42,397 bases of DNA from GCA-2746795 sp964643965 (GTDB lineage: Bacteria; Chloroflexota; Anaerolineae; Promineifilales; Promineifilaceae). A program made the position numbers and the translations under genes. The stretch lies in NCBI GenBank assembly GCA_964643965.1, contig CAZXVH010000033.1:1-42397 (forward strand), in the 5' to 3' direction. The notes under the pieces were generated by a model. The model was given only the letters and a program-made list of their open reading frames with translations, ran no database searches and was not told the origin of the DNA. Positions 29,611 through 37,763 of the stretch are shown one piece after another. Each line of letters begins with the position of its first letter. Positions within the stretch are counted from its first letter, which is position 1.

Positions 29611-30339
29611 CTACACCCACACCATCCATGCTAATGTCACCATACCGATGGGAATCAGCAGCTTATCCTGCCAGCCGCTTTGCAGGGGCAGGGGATGGAC
29701 GCATTCAGGGGAGAAGGCGCGGGATTCGGCCGCCAGGGCGATTTCTTCAGCGCGGCGCAGGGCATTGGTTACGATGGTGATGGCCAGCAATCGTAAGCCG
29801 CGTCGCCATTGCCGCCGCAGGCCCCCGCGCATTTGCAGCGCCTGCCAGGCGTTGTGGCTGGACTGCTGTAACCCAGGCAGCAAGTTGAGAGCGACGCCCA
29901 TTGAGAAACCCAGTCCGCGCAGGCCAAACCGCTCCAATAGTCCGGCGATTTGGGGAATGTCTACGGCGCTGGTGAATCCGTCAACGGCCGTTAACACCAC
30001 CACAAACCGCAGCCCAATTTGCAGCGCCGCCAGCAGCCCCTCAGACGAATAACCAATGCCCCAAAACTGCTGGTCAATCTCGCCCAAGAAGAAAATGGTA
30101 GGCAGCATTAGCGCCGCCATCATAATCAGGTAGCGTCGCCGCAGCAGCCGCCGGAATGAGTTGGCATAGAAAACGGCCGCCGCCACCTGGCAAACTGCCG
30201 CTGCCCAGATCAACTTTTCCGGCGGCGTGATCATCACCATCGCCAGCGCCCAAAAAAAGAGTACCAAATGGCCTACCGGCCCAATCTTAAACGATAACGG
30301 GCGGGGTAGGGGGGTCGCTCTTTCGCTATGTTCGCTCAT
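29611..30339 (-). CDS. ecfT: ECF transporter transmembrane subunit EcfT
   Basis: The 242-aa integral membrane protein resembles CbiQ/EcfT: hydrophobic helices in its first half and last 20 residues, and two Arg-containing coupling motifs for the ATPases, ALQMRGG (about 167) and AAESRAF (about 208), the A-R-G/S type signatures of EcfT. GVALNLLPGLQQSSHNAWQA is typical. It couples ATP hydrolysis by the A subunits to the S component. Its ATG overlaps the lipoprotein stop by 4 bp. A spacer of about 260 bp separates it from the histidine kinase. Confidence 0.88.
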   Translation of the reverse strand: MSEHSERATPLPRPLSFKIGPVGHLVLFFWALAMVMITPPEKLIWAAAVCQVAAAVFYANSFRRLLRRRYLIMMAALMLPTIFFLGEIDQQFWGIGYSSEGLLAALQIGLRFVVVLTAVDGFTSAVDIPQIAGLLERFGLRGLGFSMGVALNLLPGLQQSSHNAWQALQMRGGLRRQWRRGLRLLAITIVTNALRRAEEIALAAESRAFSPECVHPLPLQSGWQDKLLIPIGMVTLAWMVWV

Positions 30340-30767
30340 GGCACGGCTTGCAGTTCAGACAACATACGCACATTCAACTTGCCTTCTTCTTCTGGCAGCA
30401 CCATACGGAACGCGCCATCCTCTGCGGTCAACGGCCCATCAGCCTGAGCATAGGCCACAATCACATCCGCTTTTTCAATCTGGGACAGGTCATAATTGAC
30501 TGTGTAGCCATCGCCAGCTACCGCTTTGATGGCGTGTAAATCGGTCAGCGTATAGCCAGCATCTGCCAACAAAGCCGTTATGGTGACGCCTTTGTAAACC
30601 ACATCTTTGAAAACAGCTTCAGATGCAGGAAGCGCCGCCAAATCGGCCGTGCTGTACGTTTTTTCACCGACGACCAATCTGTCAGTAACGGCCGTTTTCA
30701 CTTCACCAGACGCACATCCAACCACCCAAACAGCCAGGACTGTCAAAAGTAGAATTATTTTTTTCAT
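30336..30767 (-). CDS. Lipoprotein with molybdopterin-oxidoreductase-like fold
   Basis: The 143-aa protein starts at ATG 30767 (AGGAAA upstream), has a lipoprotein signal (MKKIILLLTVLAVWVVGCAS, lipobox Cys at 18), and a domain following the pattern of Oxidored_molyb (sulfite-oxidase-like): YSTADLAALPASEAVFKDVV, YKGVTITALLADAGYTLTDL, DGYTVNYDLSQIEKADVIVA, FRMVLPEEEG. The catalytic Cys that ligates Mo in true enzymes is not evident, so it may bind a ligand rather than catalyse. Lying between S and T components, it could be an extracellular capture protein for the transporter. That is inference. Confidence 0.75.
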   Translation of the reverse strand: MKKIILLLTVLAVWVVGCASGEVKTAVTDRLVVGEKTYSTADLAALPASEAVFKDVVYKGVTITALLADAGYTLTDLHAIKAVAGDGYTVNYDLSQIEKADVIVAYAQADGPLTAEDGAFRMVLPEEEGKLNVRMLSELQAVP

Positions 30768-30813
30768 TTTTCCTTTCTTACCTGTTAATTTGCGCCCTAT
30801 TTCCTGATTTCTC

Positions 30814-31425
30814 TCATCGGGATTGCGGGGCAACATCATGACTGCCGTCCATGCGAGTTTGTAACTGCTGGCCCAAGCTCCAGGCAATGAAACCCGCCAC
30901 GCTGCCAATTGCCAGGTGTATCACCACCAAACCCAGCAAAATGATGAGGATGGCGCTGGCGTCGATGCCTAACAGGCGGCTGCCGCTGTCGAGCAGATTA
31001 AGCCAGGTGGTAAACAGGCTTTGCCCAAACAACAGTGGCCCGGTGATAAATGGCTGAATCAACGGCCACAAGGTCGCGGCTGCCCCCGCCAGTACAAACA
31101 GCGCCCGGCGCGGCTTACCGCCCATCGACAAAACCAGTTCGGCCGCCACCGCTTCGCCGAAGATGCCTATCATCGGCCCCATAACCACGCCGCCCAGACT
31201 GAACAACTTCAGCAGCATGGCAATGACGCCAATGAACAGGGTAGAACCGCGCTTGGGGACAAAGATGCGCCCGATCAGAGCGATTGTTAAGCCAAAGGTG
31301 GATAATACTAAGCCGCTCATGGGGATGTTGAGCGATTTGAGAACAGTACCCAGACTCATTTCAACGATTCCCCACAACGTGCCAAATACGGCGACAAGAA
31401 CAAGTTCACGGGTTGATAGTTTCAT
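30814..31425 (-). CDS. ECF transporter S component, substrate unknown
   Basis: The 203-aa protein has about six hydrophobic helices and begins with the S-component-like motif MKLSTRELVLVAVFGTLWGI. Other features are IGVIAMLLKLFSLGGVVMGPMIG and a positively charged loop (GGKPRRALFVLAG). S components bind vitamins, cofactors or metals. This one cannot be assigned by eye to a known substrate group. It lies between the fused ATPase and the lipoprotein/EcfT genes, forming a full group II-like module. Confidence 0.8.
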   Translation of the reverse strand: MKLSTRELVLVAVFGTLWGIVEMSLGTVLKSLNIPMSGLVLSTFGLTIALIGRIFVPKRGSTLFIGVIAMLLKLFSLGGVVMGPMIGIFGEAVAAELVLSMGGKPRRALFVLAGAAATLWPLIQPFITGPLLFGQSLFTTWLNLLDSGSRLLGIDASAILIILLGLVVIHLAIGSVAGFIAWSLGQQLQTRMDGSHDVAPQSR

Positions 31426-31464
31426 TTTTTACTCCCTAACCTGGATAAACCAGAAAAGATTTAT

Positions 31465-31516
31465 CCGCAGATTTCGCAGATGACGCAGATTTTTCTTTAA
31501 TCTGTGAAATCTGCGG
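31465..31516. repeat. CCGCAGATTT inverted repeat with T-rich tail
   Basis: The arms CCGCAGATTTCGCAGAT (31465-31481) and ATCTGTGAAATCTGCGG (31500-31516) pair with one mismatch. A T-rich run follows on the plus strand. It sits in the 120-bp spacer between the S component and the ATPase. It resembles common intergenic CGCAGATT repeats. Confidence 0.7.
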
Positions 31517-31545
31517 TCGATTTTTTTGTTTTTTGTACAAGAAAT

Positions 31546-33015
31546 TCATTGGTAAGTTATTAAATCGCCTTCTTTCCTTTTTTGGGTAAAGACGCCATCT
31601 ATTTTGATACGGCCGTTCTCCATAAACACAACCCGCCTCGCATATCGGAATACCAATTTGTAATCATGCGTGATGAGCAAAACGGCCGTTCCGCGTTGAT
31701 TTAATTGTTGCAAATAAGACATCAGGCGCTGCAAATGACCCCAATCCTGTCCCAAAGTAGGTTCATCTAGGATGACAAGTTGGGGCGTCAGGGCGAGGCA
31801 AGCGGCCAGGACAGTGCGCTGCTGCTGCCCGACGGAGAGGGCGGTCGGGCGGCGCTGTCGCAGATGCAGCAGGTCGGTTTCGGCGAGCAGTTCTTGATGG
31901 GGGTCGGATTGAAAACGGCCGTAATTCTCAGGACCAAAGCGCACTTCCTCATCCACCGAATCGGTAAATACCTGGTCGGCCGGATTTTGGAAAAGCATGG
32001 ACACATCTAATCCAGGGCGGGGGCGATAATTATCCTGGTAGCTTACCTTGCCCGTCGTCGGCTTCATCAGACCGGCGGCCACCTGAGCCAACGTCGATTT
32101 CCCAGCGCCGTTGTTCCCCACCAGCGCCATAAAATCGCTGGGATAGATGGTCAGATCGACATCATGAATGACATTGTTCCGCTTGTAACCGGCGCTAATC
32201 TGATGCAAGGTCAACAGCGGCGTCTTTGTTGCCGCTGCCTGCCCATTGGGGCGGATGAGATCAGACCAGGAATCCATCTTTTCTTCAGCCGGGCGACGCA
32301 GCCCCAACTGGCGGCGGCGTTCTCGGTTGGACAGTACTTCTTGGGGTGTGCCATCAGCTACGAGGCGGCCAGCATCCAGCAACACCACCCGATCTACCTG
32401 CGGCAAAACGGCCGAGAGGCGATGCTCAATCAAAACGATGGTGATAGCCAACGACTGCTGCAACGAGTGTAAAACGGCCAATACTTGCTGCGTATTGGGC
32501 ACATCCAACGACGCAGTAGGTTCATCCAAAACCAGCACAGCGGGTTTCATCGCCAACACAGCCGCAATGGCTACGCACTGTTTTTGCCCGCCAGAAAGCT
32601 GCGCCGGATTTCGTTCTCGCAGATGGGCGATACCTACTGCCTGTAGCGCCCATTCCATTCGCGCCCTCACTTCAGATTCCGCCAGCCCCAGGTTGCGCGG
32701 GCCAAAAGCGACTTCATCAGCCACGCGCAGATGGAAAAGCTGAGTTGACGGATTTTGGAAGACCAGTCCCACCCGCTGAGCCAGTTCGGGAAGGGGATGC
32801 GTTTGGGTGTCCAGACCAGCGATCTGGATGGAACCGGTTATTATTTTGCCCTGGGCATGGGGGATGAGACCCGTCAATGCCTTAGCCAGGGTGCTTTTAC
32901 CGCAGCCTGATGGCCCGGTGACGAGGACACACTGCCCGGCAGGAATATGCAGAGAAACCCCTTGGAGGGCTGGCTCGTCGCCAAATTGCACCGACAAGTC
33001 ACGAACGTGGATCAT
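31546..33015 (-). CDS. Fused double ATPase of ECF transporter (EcfA-EcfA')
   Basis: The 489-aa protein contains two complete ABC ATPase domains. Domain 1 (1-240) has Walker A GPSGCGKST, Q-loop VFQNPSTQLF, signature LSGGQKQ, Walker B VLVLDEPTASLD and the His of IEHRL. Domain 2 (about 270-480) has GNNGAGKST, LFQNPADQVF, LSVGQQQR (degenerate signature), LVILDEPTLGQD and ITHDYK. The QNPxxQxF motif is typical of ECF/CbiO ATPases. The fusion resembles YkoD-type proteins. The start ATG overlaps the THEP1-like gene stop by 4 bp. It energises uptake with EcfT and the S component. Confidence 0.95.
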   Translation of the reverse strand: MIHVRDLSVQFGDEPALQGVSLHIPAGQCVLVTGPSGCGKSTLAKALTGLIPHAQGKIITGSIQIAGLDTQTHPLPELAQRVGLVFQNPSTQLFHLRVADEVAFGPRNLGLAESEVRARMEWALQAVGIAHLRERNPAQLSGGQKQCVAIAAVLAMKPAVLVLDEPTASLDVPNTQQVLAVLHSLQQSLAITIVLIEHRLSAVLPQVDRVVLLDAGRLVADGTPQEVLSNRERRRQLGLRRPAEEKMDSWSDLIRPNGQAAATKTPLLTLHQISAGYKRNNVIHDVDLTIYPSDFMALVGNNGAGKSTLAQVAAGLMKPTTGKVSYQDNYRPRPGLDVSMLFQNPADQVFTDSVDEEVRFGPENYGRFQSDPHQELLAETDLLHLRQRRPTALSVGQQQRTVLAACLALTPQLVILDEPTLGQDWGHLQRLMSYLQQLNQRGTAVLLITHDYKLVFRYARRVVFMENGRIKIDGVFTQKRKEGDLITYQ

Positions 33016-33593
33016 GCTCCCCCCCTGGAAACTGAGACGATTTTTGCCTCAGGCCAGCGTCGTTGGGCTCGCGGAATGAGCGACGGCCGTATGACCACCG
33101 CCGCCATGCGATAATCCCCAGCCGCAATCAGGTCAAAAGCCGCTTGCAGCCCGCCACGCTGCTCAAATTCCAGCGGGCCAAGTTCGTCGATGATGAGCAG
33201 ATCAACGGCCGTTATCCGACTGAGAACTTCATTACCCCAGGTGAGAACGGATGGGTCAAACAGCCACCTGCCTGTGGTTACGTGGTGGTCTGGGGGCGGA
33301 CAGGCTGTCCGCGCTCCCAGGGGATGGCTTAGTTTGGCGAACGGCCGTTGTTCTCCCGTAGCTACATCCAGCAAATCAATCGCTACTTTTTGTACGCCAG
33401 CCATGACCGGTATGGACAATAAACCGCCCACGCGCCAGCCATGAGCCTGCGCTAAGTCGCGCCCTTGCTGACACCAGGTCGTCTTGCCCATGCCACTGTC
33501 GCCTGTGATCAGGAGGAGGGAATGCGGTTGATTTGCTTCGTATGGAAAAGGGTCTGGCGGGGTCGCCAGCCATTTAAAAAGCTGTGGATTCAT
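33012..33593 (-). CDS. THEP1-like nucleoside-triphosphatase
   Basis: The 193-aa P-loop protein has Walker A (ITGDSGMGKTTW, about 30-41), GWRVGGLLSIPVMAGVQKVA, Walker B with DLLIIDELGPLEFEQRGG and VVIRPSLIPRAQRRWPEA, matching the archaeal/bacterial THEP1 NTPase family. The stretch LGARTACPPPDHHVTTG (about 95-110) is encoded by a dispersed palindromic repeat that has entered the reading frame (33289-33320). ATG 33593 was chosen for the GAAAGAAGAGG upstream; the frame extends to 33698. It may support cofactor or transport functions of the adjacent ECF genes. Confidence 0.85.
   Translation of the reverse strand: MNPQLFKWLATPPDPFPYEANQPHSLLLITGDSGMGKTTWCQQGRDLAQAHGWRVGGLLSIPVMAGVQKVAIDLLDVATGEQRPFAKLSHPLGARTACPPPDHHVTTGRWLFDPSVLTWGNEVLSRITAVDLLIIDELGPLEFEQRGGLQAAFDLIAAGDYRMAAVVIRPSLIPRAQRRWPEAKIVSVSRGGA
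33289..33320. repeat. Palindromic repeat inside the THEP1-like gene
   Basis: Reading the minus strand, CTGGGAGCGCGGACAGCCTG followed by TCCGCCC matches the left half of the intergenic element at 979-1033 with one difference (CCTG vs CTTG). It includes the hairpin GCGGACAGCCTGTCCGC. It is in frame and contributes about 10 residues to the THEP1-like protein. Confidence 0.75.
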
Positions 33594-33793
33594 CCTCTTC
33601 TTTCCAATTCCACCCAGGAAGCTAATCCCAGGTTTCGGGAGGTCGGCCGTTTCCGTCGCCAACCCTCGCTTTCTCCGCCAATGTGAGTGCGTTCCCAAGT
33701 TAGGAGCGCTTTTTGGGAGAAAGTACCGGCCAAATGATCATTGCCTGCCTGGGCTTTAGATCAGATGGCTCGAAGTGTCTACTTGCTAACGTG

Positions 33794-34510
33794 TCAAAAA
33801 ATAAGCTCGATTTCTTGTTCCCGCTCGATCTGCGGCCAATCGCAATCTTGATAAAGGGGTGTTGGTTCCATTTTTCCCGGCAGCGACTGATAGTATGCAT
33901 CTCCGGCACAAGAACGGCAGAGGGAACGGCCGTTTACCACCACTTCTCGTTCGTTTATAACCTCTTCGCCACAGGCGGCGCACAGTACGCGCACCCCGGG
34001 ACGGCTGAGCAGTTCGCTGACGGAGGGCGTTAGCAGCACAGGCTGCCAGACCAGCAGCAGTTCATCGGGCATCACCTGGTACGCTTCCAGATAAGCGTGC
34101 CAGCGGCTGCGGGCGTCGGGCGCATAAACAGACGCCATCTCCCGAGATTGGGCGCTGGGGGCCACCCGAATCGCTTTCTCCGTCTGCACATCTACAAATG
34201 TCGCCGCCATCTTGCCGTAATCGACCACGCGCAAGGTGCGCCGGCCGACGTGACAGTCGGCGGCCACGGCCACGCCATCGGCGCCGCAGCCATCTGTTTC
34301 CATGATGGTGAGCAGGCGCTTTTTGTGGTTGTCAAATGAATGCGCCTCTTTGCCCAGCAGGCCAAGCTGCCGCAAGCCAAACAAGCCCATACGAATGCCC
34401 AGCACCTGGCGCGGACATAAATGGCGGTGGCGCTGGGCGGAGGCGTCTAGTAGGGGCGTTAGCGTGTCACGGTTGTAGAGATGAAGGTCTTGATCAGTAG
34501 TGGCTATCAT
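33794..34510 (-). CDS. FmdE-like protein with C-terminal zinc ribbon
   Basis: The protein (about 238 aa) matches the FmdE family, named for formylmethanofuran dehydrogenase subunit E: RHRHLCPRQVLGIRMGLFGL, then DGCGADGVAVAADCHVGRRTLRV-like metal-binding residues (Cys and His), YGKMAATFVDV. The C-terminus adds CAACGEEVINEREVVVNGRS and LCRSCAG, a CxxC...CxxC zinc ribbon. No formylmethanofuran pathway is nearby, so its role may be metal or cofactor delivery to a molybdo/tungsto-enzyme. The start is either ATG 34510 or 34522; both lie just beyond the radical SAM stop at 34527. Confidence 0.88.
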   Translation of the reverse strand: MIATTDQDLHLYNRDTLTPLLDASAQRHRHLCPRQVLGIRMGLFGLRQLGLLGKEAHSFDNHKKRLLTIMETDGCGADGVAVAADCHVGRRTLRVVDYGKMAATFVDVQTEKAIRVAPSAQSREMASVYAPDARSRWHAYLEAYQVMPDELLLVWQPVLLTPSVSELLSRPGVRVLCAACGEEVINEREVVVNGRSLCRSCAGDAYYQSLPGKMEPTPLYQDCDWPQIEREQEIELIF

Positions 34511-34526
34511 ATTATTTCTCATGTTT

Positions 34527-35852
34527 CTAAAGGTCGTGGGCAGCATCAAACCATTGCGGACGAGTCAAATCGACTTTTAGTTCGCGCACGACCAACTCAT
34601 TCTGCCGCATTTCCAGGGTACTGGTGGAAATGCCAATGTCGATATCGAGGTCCATTAAATGTTGAATCTGGTCTACATGGAATTCCAGGTAGCGATGTTC
34701 CCGATTGCGCTGATAATCGCGGTAGCCAGTGCGCTTGAACACAGCGAGGACTTTAGAAACATCGCGGCCAAACACTTTGGCGCTTTTGAGCAGATAATCC
34801 TGGTCAGAAAAATAAGCTGTTTTAGGCAGAAAACGGCCGTAATTCTCTTGATAGTTTTGCCCAGTCAATTTATTTTCTAAGGAACAGTAATGGACGCCCA
34901 TAGTCAGCTTCTGCTCGAGGGCAAAAGCCATTAAATCCAGACAAACCAGTTCGCTTTCGGAGATGGGGACGCCACCGGCATACCAATAATTGTTCAGGAT
35001 ATGAAACGGCCGTTGTTTCACTTTAAAGCCGCGCTCGTTAAAGGCGGACGAATTCGTGAACGGGTAGCAGAATTCCAGTAAGTTGATGCTGTGAATTTGC
35101 AGCTGTTCCAGTTCCAGTAATACCGCTTTCATCTCGGTTAACGTGCCGGGCAAAATAGGCATTTCGACCATGACGGTGGGAATGTATTGTTTAGCCAGGG
35201 CGATGCGCTCAAAAGTTAGGTGATGCCCTTTCGCCAGATCGTGCATACGAATGCTGAAGCGAATCTCTTGCAAGCCGGCCGCCTTCAACTGTTGCAGCGT
35301 GGCTTCATTGGCGTGGTCGCCGGTGGTATAAAGGCGGGTATGGGCTTGGGGGAAGGCGTCGGTGGCTGTTTGGAAGAAAACGGCCGTTTCTGTTTTGTGT
35401 AAAAGTGGTTCGCCGCCCGTTAAGGCCAGGTAATCGACTCGTTTACCGGCTGTGTGAGCCTGAGCCAGTTCTTGCGCCGGATTCCGTTTATGCTCCTGAA
35501 AATAGTCATAATCAACCTGGTTGGGGTTAAAGCAGTAGTAGCAATCCCGGTGGCACTGCAAGGAGGTGAAGAAGGTGGCGCTGCCGACCCCTTTTTGGCA
35601 GGCGACGCAGGCGGGCGAGATGGCATTGATATAAATGCTGCGGTCTGTGTTGCGCCGGATGGCTCCGTTTTGGTGCAGGTTTTCAATGAGAACGGCCGTT
35701 TCTTCACTATAATCCTGCTCATCCACCTCAATGCCAGAAGCGGCCACTTGATTCATAAAATCGTCAAAAATACGCAAATAGATCGTGGCATAGTCAGCCA
35801 GATGCGGGTTTTTTATTTGACTAACGGTTTGCTGCGTAATATCAATAATCAC
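34527..35852 (-). CDS. Radical SAM protein
   Basis: The 441-aa protein has the radical SAM cluster motif CHRDCYYC (CxxxCxxC, about residues 100-107), followed by a GGEP motif (YLALTGGEPLLHKTE). A preceding Cys pair (CVACQKG) and later Cys residues may bind a further cluster. The remainder is a TIM-barrel-like region and a C-terminal domain without a close match that I recognise. It starts with GTG 35852 (AGGAG 9 nt upstream) overlapping the polyferredoxin stop. Probably it modifies a peptide or cofactor in the adjacent complex; the substrate is unknown. Confidence 0.9.
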   Translation of the reverse strand: MIIDITQQTVSQIKNPHLADYATIYLRIFDDFMNQVAASGIEVDEQDYSEETAVLIENLHQNGAIRRNTDRSIYINAISPACVACQKGVGSATFFTSLQCHRDCYYCFNPNQVDYDYFQEHKRNPAQELAQAHTAGKRVDYLALTGGEPLLHKTETAVFFQTATDAFPQAHTRLYTTGDHANEATLQQLKAAGLQEIRFSIRMHDLAKGHHLTFERIALAKQYIPTVMVEMPILPGTLTEMKAVLLELEQLQIHSINLLEFCYPFTNSSAFNERGFKVKQRPFHILNNYWYAGGVPISESELVCLDLMAFALEQKLTMGVHYCSLENKLTGQNYQENYGRFLPKTAYFSDQDYLLKSAKVFGRDVSKVLAVFKRTGYRDYQRNREHRYLEFHVDQIQHLMDLDIDIGISTSTLEMRQNELVVRELKVDLTRPQWFDAAHDL

Positions 35853-37036
35853 AATGAGCTACTCCTGGCTCCCGTCAGGTTCTTTTTCATATGGTTCGCC
35901 ATCATTGCTGGTGGCATGGTAGAGCCAAATGGATTTTGACGGCGGAATTCACACACCGGACAAAGCCGTATGTCTGGCCTGGCAGCAAATGGCGTATTAC
36001 ATTTGGCGCAAGGCATCAGTTGTCCTTGCTGCATCACCTGCTCTATGGGCGAAGCAAACACCTGCTCGAAGCTGGGATCAGGCGTCAGCGTAATCGCCTG
36101 CGGCGTGCAGACATGGCGGCATATATCGCAAGCGATGCAGATTTGGGATGAAAAAACGAGCTGATAGCTGGATTCGTCTGTTTCTAGTTGCAGCGCTTTC
36201 GTCGGACAAACGCGCGCACAAATACCACAAGCGGTACATTCATCATTCACAGCCATGAGCGCAAATCTCAGGCCAGCCAATGAGGGCGTCTCTTCTGGAT
36301 TTGAGGGGGCGGGCAACTGCTTGATGGCTTTCAAAAAACGGAGGCGTTCATGGAAGGGGCTAGGGGGCGCCTCTGGCTCGGCTGCTTTTTTCTCAGCTTC
36401 TCGCCAGCTAAACAAGTTCCGCCGGGATATAGGGGGAGAGGAGGCATGGTGAAACGGCCGTTTTTGGAAATCATCTCCCTCTTCATACAGACAAGTGACG
36501 GCGGCCTCATATCCCCATAAAGCCAGCAATGCTTGGGCTTGCTGCACCTGGGCTTCTACCTGTGACTGCAACTGGTTCCAGGGGCAATCGGCGCAGGCGT
36601 CCAGGCGCACGGTTATCTTCTCCATGCCCTGGGCCACCAACGCCACATAGGCGCCCACGCCCAGTCCAGCCAGACAACCACGCACCCGAACGGCCGTTGC
36701 GCTCGTACCAACCTCTACCTGGGGATTAAGCCCACATATAAGCTCTCCTGTTTTCATGCCGCTGCGTTCAGCATAAGTCAGCAGGGCCTGCGCCTCATCA
36801 TCGGCCGTAAAAGCGCCCACCGGACAAACAGCTAAGCAAGCGCGACACTGCTGGCAGTTCTCACTCACAAATGTCGGGGGTTCTCCTGGCTGGATAGCAG
36901 CGGCCGGGCATATCTCATAACAAGCGGTACAGGTGGTAAATTTATCAACGGCATATAAACAGCGATCTGCCGCAAAACCAACCGTCTTGATAGTCAGCGC
37001 TTCTTCCCACCGTTCAGCCAGCGCCAAAAGATTCAC
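35849..37036 (-). CDS. Polyferredoxin-like 4Fe-4S protein
   Basis: The 395-aa protein has two pairs of 4Fe-4S motifs: CTACYEICP and CQQCRACLAVCP in the N-terminal part (about 36-76), and CTACGICARVCP with CIACDICRHVC in the C-terminal part (about 275-315). A CxxC...CxxC zinc ribbon follows (CAKCNTPFAARPDIRLCPVC). The middle has a CLAGLG and CADCPWNQ segment that may bind another metal. It resembles proteins that pass electrons to molybdo-enzymes. No membrane helix is seen. The start at 37036 overlaps the TorD-like stop by 4 bp. Confidence 0.9.
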   Translation of the reverse strand: MNLLALAERWEEALTIKTVGFAADRCLYAVDKFTTCTACYEICPAAAIQPGEPPTFVSENCQQCRACLAVCPVGAFTADDEAQALLTYAERSGMKTGELICGLNPQVEVGTSATAVRVRGCLAGLGVGAYVALVAQGMEKITVRLDACADCPWNQLQSQVEAQVQQAQALLALWGYEAAVTCLYEEGDDFQKRPFHHASSPPISRRNLFSWREAEKKAAEPEAPPSPFHERLRFLKAIKQLPAPSNPEETPSLAGLRFALMAVNDECTACGICARVCPTKALQLETDESSYQLVFSSQICIACDICRHVCTPQAITLTPDPSFEQVFASPIEQVMQQGQLMPCAKCNTPFAARPDIRLCPVCEFRRQNPFGSTMPPAMMANHMKKNLTGARSSSL

Positions 37037-37746
37037 GAGCGCACAACCTCAGCGATATTGACGTCCAAGATGATCGCCAATTCAAGCAACATTCCATAAA
37101 CAATTTGAGCCAGGCTTCGATAGAAATCACTCTTGGCGTGTGCCTGAATCAGACTGCACCAGAGCGGCGCCCACAAGAACAAATGTTTCTGGGCAAACTC
37201 ACGTTGGGCAGCCAAGGCTTGCTCAAATTCAGGCTGATTTTGGGCGGCCAATGCCGCCAAACCAATTTTGGCTAAATGCGCCATAAAAGTCAGTTCTAAG
37301 CCGATATGATCTTCTGGCTCTTTGTATTGACCGCTGACTACCGTCATGCCATATCGTTGATACCAGTCGCGCACATCTTGGGTTTGCTTCTGAAAAACGA
37401 GACGCTCCTCCGTAAAGAAAACTGATTCCCAAGGGGCAACAGGAATATTAGCTAGACCGGTAAACAATCGGGTGTGATCCGCTTTCAAGTCGGTGAGGCC
37501 TTGTGGAGTAATTGTGCCGTCACACTGCTGACTCCATTGTGCAAATAGCGCCAGCCCTTGACGGACATCCACTTGTTGCTCGGCGAACGGAACGTCTGAA
37601 AACAACGCTTCATCCAATATCGGTTGTAACCAGCTTTTTTCCGGAATTTGCAGCAGCATCTTACCGAGCAGCGTAAACATCAGCAGTTCGCCGGTTAATA
37701 GTTCCTGCCATTCTTGGCTAGTCGTTTCTAAAGTTTCTGGTATCAA
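37033..37746 (-). CDS. TorD/DmsD-type molybdoenzyme chaperone
   Basis: The 237-aa helical protein resembles TorD-family chaperones: an ESVFFTEERLVFQKQTQDVR segment, then WYQRYGMTV, EDHIGLELTFMAHLAKIGL, and a FAQKHLFLWAPLWCSLIQAH region. These proteins bind the Tat signal and help insert molybdopterin guanine dinucleotide into enzymes such as DMSO or TMAO reductase. Its presence predicts a molybdo- or tungsto-enzyme catalytic subunit, likely beyond the right edge, since none is in the window. Start ATG 37746. Confidence 0.85.
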   Translation of the reverse strand: MIPETLETTSQEWQELLTGELLMFTLLGKMLLQIPEKSWLQPILDEALFSDVPFAEQQVDVRQGLALFAQWSQQCDGTITPQGLTDLKADHTRLFTGLANIPVAPWESVFFTEERLVFQKQTQDVRDWYQRYGMTVVSGQYKEPEDHIGLELTFMAHLAKIGLAALAAQNQPEFEQALAAQREFAQKHLFLWAPLWCSLIQAHAKSDFYRSLAQIVYGMLLELAIILDVNIAEVVRS

Positions 37747-37763
37747 TTTTGCCTCCAGGCATT

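Noticed and set aside
31465..31516. Terminator for the ECF genes
   Set aside because: The T-rich tail lies on the plus strand while all nearby genes are on the minus strand; it is better read as a dispersed repeat.
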